Assembly: GCA_008016945.1 (NCBI GenBank)
Contig: SSGN01000056.1
Span: 1 to 6,668 of the forward strand
DNA: 6,668 nucleotides
Source: Flavobacteriales bacterium
GTDB taxonomy: Bacteria; Bacteroidota; Bacteroidia; Flavobacteriales; PHOS-HE28
Direction: 5' to 3'
Position numbers and translations under genes: made by a program. Positions 5,652-6,668 of the stretch are shown here, piece by piece (the stretch's first letter is position 1; every line of letters begins with the position of its first letter). Below the pieces are notes generated by a model. The model made no database searches. It was not told where the DNA came from and saw only the letters and a program-made list of their open reading frames with translations.

Positions 5652-5853
5652 CACCCGGCCCACAGCGTCCGTCCCGTTGGCAGCACGGCCGTGAGTTGCA
5701 GTCGCACCCAGCCGTGGTCGACCCGCCCGCAGCAAGTGCGACCAGAACCAGTGGGACGATCAGGAGCAGAAGCCACGGCCCGAACGCGGCCACCGCGAAC
5801 AGCAGCACCGGGATCGCGATCAGCCATGTCAGGCATGACACACACGAGTTCAT
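5641..5853 (-). CDS. 70-residue membrane-anchored protein with Cys-rich tail
   Basis: Small protein starting MNSCVSCLTW. Residues about 8-42 are almost entirely hydrophobic and broken by Gly-Pro (25-26) and Pro34, so they form one long helix or a two-helix hairpin. The tail from residue 43 carries Cys at 50, 52, 57, 58, 64 and 70 (CDC-x4-CC-x5-C-x5-C), and the N-terminus has C4-x2-C7, giving eight Cys in 70 residues. With a hairpin, the N-terminal CxxC and the tail would lie on the same side of the membrane and could form one metal site or disulfide cluster. I chose the ATG at 5853 because a strong GGGGGAGGAG lies directly upstream; the frame continues to 5961 without another good start. It converges with the 38-residue Cys/His protein gene and may share its physiology. 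I do not recognise the family. Metal binding or redox function is inferred from composition only. Confidence 0.72.
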   Translation of the reverse strand: MNSCVSCLTWLIAIPVLLFAVAAFGPWLLLLIVPLVLVALAAGGSTTAGCDCNSRPCCQRDGRCGPGGRC

Positions 5854-5983
5854 AACTCCTCCCCCTCGTAACGGGTCCTGCAGTCGGGACCGACCGATGC
5901 ATGACCGACGACCCATGGTCCCGCCACCCCCCGACACAACAGCGATCTGGCAATTGACCACGCGTCAGGGGAGGGAGTCGGCG

Positions 5984-5989
5984 TAGCGT
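5984..5989 (+). promoter_or_regulatory. Possible -10 element (TAGCGT) for a leaderless hydrolase mRNA
   Basis: TAGCGT fits the actinobacterial TANNNT -10 form and ends six bases before the ATG at 5996, placing the transcription start at or next to the start codon. No Shine-Dalgarno sequence lies at working distance: the G-rich GGAGGGAG at 5969-5976 is about 19 bases away. A TTGACC at 5954-5959 is 24 bases from this -10, too far for an ordinary -35, so the promoter is only tentative. Confidence 0.4.
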
Positions 5990-5995
5990 CGAATC

Positions 5996-6668
5996 ATGAC
6001 CGTGACCCGACGTCAGATGCTGGCCGGTGCCGGCCTCATGGGGGCAGCCACGGCCGTCGCTCCGTTCATCGGCACCACCGCCTCACGAGCAACCCCACCG
6101 GCCCCCGCAGCAGCGCCGAACGTCCTGCTGCCGCTGTTCAACAACTCCGCGTTCAACGGGCAGATCTCCTTCTGCCTCGGCGGCGCCAGCCCGCACACCT
6201 CGGACGTGGGCGAGGTCATGCGTGTCGTCCAGCAGGTCAACAAGAAGACCGGAAACCCCAGCGACGCCGACACCACGACGGGCGACTTCGACGCCCTGAT
6301 CCAAGGCTTCGTCGACATGGGCGACCGCATGGAGCGACTGGCCAAGAGGTCAGGCAAGTCCGATGCCGTCACCTACCGACAACGCATGATGCGGGCCTCC
6401 TCCTACGCGGCACAGGCACTGTTCTTCGTGTTGGGCGGATCGCGACCGGATGATGAGGCGGATTACTTCCGCATCTGTCAACGACGCTGGCTCGCGGCCG
6501 CGCGTGCGTTCGATCGCCCGGTGCAGCAGTTCCGGGTGGAATCTCCTTACGGCAGCATCCCGTGCTACTTCTTCCCGAGTCCGATCGGGAAGGGGCCCCG
6601 TCCCACGCTGATCGTGAGCTCCGGCAGCGATGGCCAACTGGTGGAATGCATGGGCTTCGGCATCACCG
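5996..6668 (+). CDS. Tat-exported alpha/beta hydrolase, 3' end outside window
   Basis: The first 224 residues of a secreted hydrolase of the prolyl-oligopeptidase / dihydropseudooxynicotine-hydrolase-like group. The N-terminus MTVTRRQMLAGAGLMGAAT is a twin-arginine signal (Arg5-Arg6, then a mild hydrophobic core), followed by an Ala/Pro-rich stretch to about residue 41. A mostly helical lid region follows (about 48-175), with DVGEVMRVVQQV and RMMRASSYAAQALFFV typical of this family. The core begins at VQQFRVESPYGSIPCYFFP (176-194) and the first strand PRPTLIVSSGSDG (201-213), where the SSGSDG loop supplies the usual oxyanion-side turn. The catalytic Ser, Asp and His lie beyond the right edge, so activity cannot be judged. 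An in-frame TAG at 5984 rules out a start further upstream, and the ATG at 5996 is the one that keeps the Tat motif. Substrate unknown; members of this clan include esterases, C-C hydrolases and peptidases. Confidence 0.85.
   Translation, partial: MTVTRRQMLAGAGLMGAATAVAPFIGTTASRATPPAPAAAPNVLLPLFNNSAFNGQISFCLGGASPHTSDVGEVMRVVQQVNKKTGNPSDADTTTGDFDALIQGFVDMGDRMERLAKRSGKSDAVTYRQRMMRASSYAAQALFFVLGGSRPDDEADYFRICQRRWLAAARAFDRPVQQFRVESPYGSIPCYFFPSPIGKGPRPTLIVSSGSDGQLVECMGFGIT

Noticed and set aside
5433..5855. 140-residue + strand frame covering the operator
   Set aside because: It would begin upstream of or within the promoter and reads through the 38-residue gene in another frame. The 38-residue frame has the AGGAGG and the ordered Cys/His pattern.
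5252..5953. 233-residue frame on the - strand over the small-gene region
   Set aside because: It overlaps the end of the 7-TM gene, the promoter/operator and both mini-genes in the wrong frames. It has no good ribosome binding site and no recognisable sequence.

Overview
The window looks like an ordinary chromosomal segment of a high-GC Gram-positive bacterium (Actinomycetota). The signs are strong G/C bias at third codon positions, GTG starts, a Thr/Ala/Pro-rich lipoprotein linker, a Tat-exported hydrolase with a probable leaderless mRNA, and long antisense open frames of the kind GC-rich coding DNA produces. No mobile element, CRISPR array, tRNA or rRNA was seen. The genus cannot be fixed from the sequence.

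Layout, left to right. (1) A DUF3291-like gene enters from the left edge on the + strand; its N-terminal part lies in one frame and the rest in another, so it is broken as written. (2) Tail-to-tail with it on the - strand are a secreted lipoprotein and, upstream of that, an acyl-CoA-binding protein (ACBP), probably co-transcribed. (3) A 919-residue P-type ATPase on the - strand is separated from the ACBP gene by 115 bp holding two hairpins. (4) Divergent from the ATPase is a lipobox-bearing seven-helix membrane protein. (5) Next comes a compact pair of very small cysteine-rich genes. The first encodes a 38-residue Cys/His zinc-ribbon-like protein on the + strand. It is read from a promoter whose -10 region carries a perfect ATACCC-N4-GGGTAT palindrome, the operator type bound by CsoR/CstR-family repressors. 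The second encodes a 70-residue membrane-anchored protein with a Cys-rich tail on the - strand, convergent with the first. (6) A Tat-exported alpha/beta hydrolase runs off the right edge.

Functional reading: most of the products act at the envelope (lipoprotein, P-type pump, 7-TM lipoprotein, Cys-rich membrane peptide, Tat substrate), but the genes do not form one obvious pathway. Two points deserve most attention. First, the ATPase has intact phosphorylation chemistry, but every canonical Ca2+-ligand side chain checked in M4, M5 and M6 is replaced, so its substrate is unknown. Second, the repressor-controlled Cys-rich mini-gene locus at 5433-5853 suggests a small metal or persulfide response module. 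Linking the two functionally is speculation.
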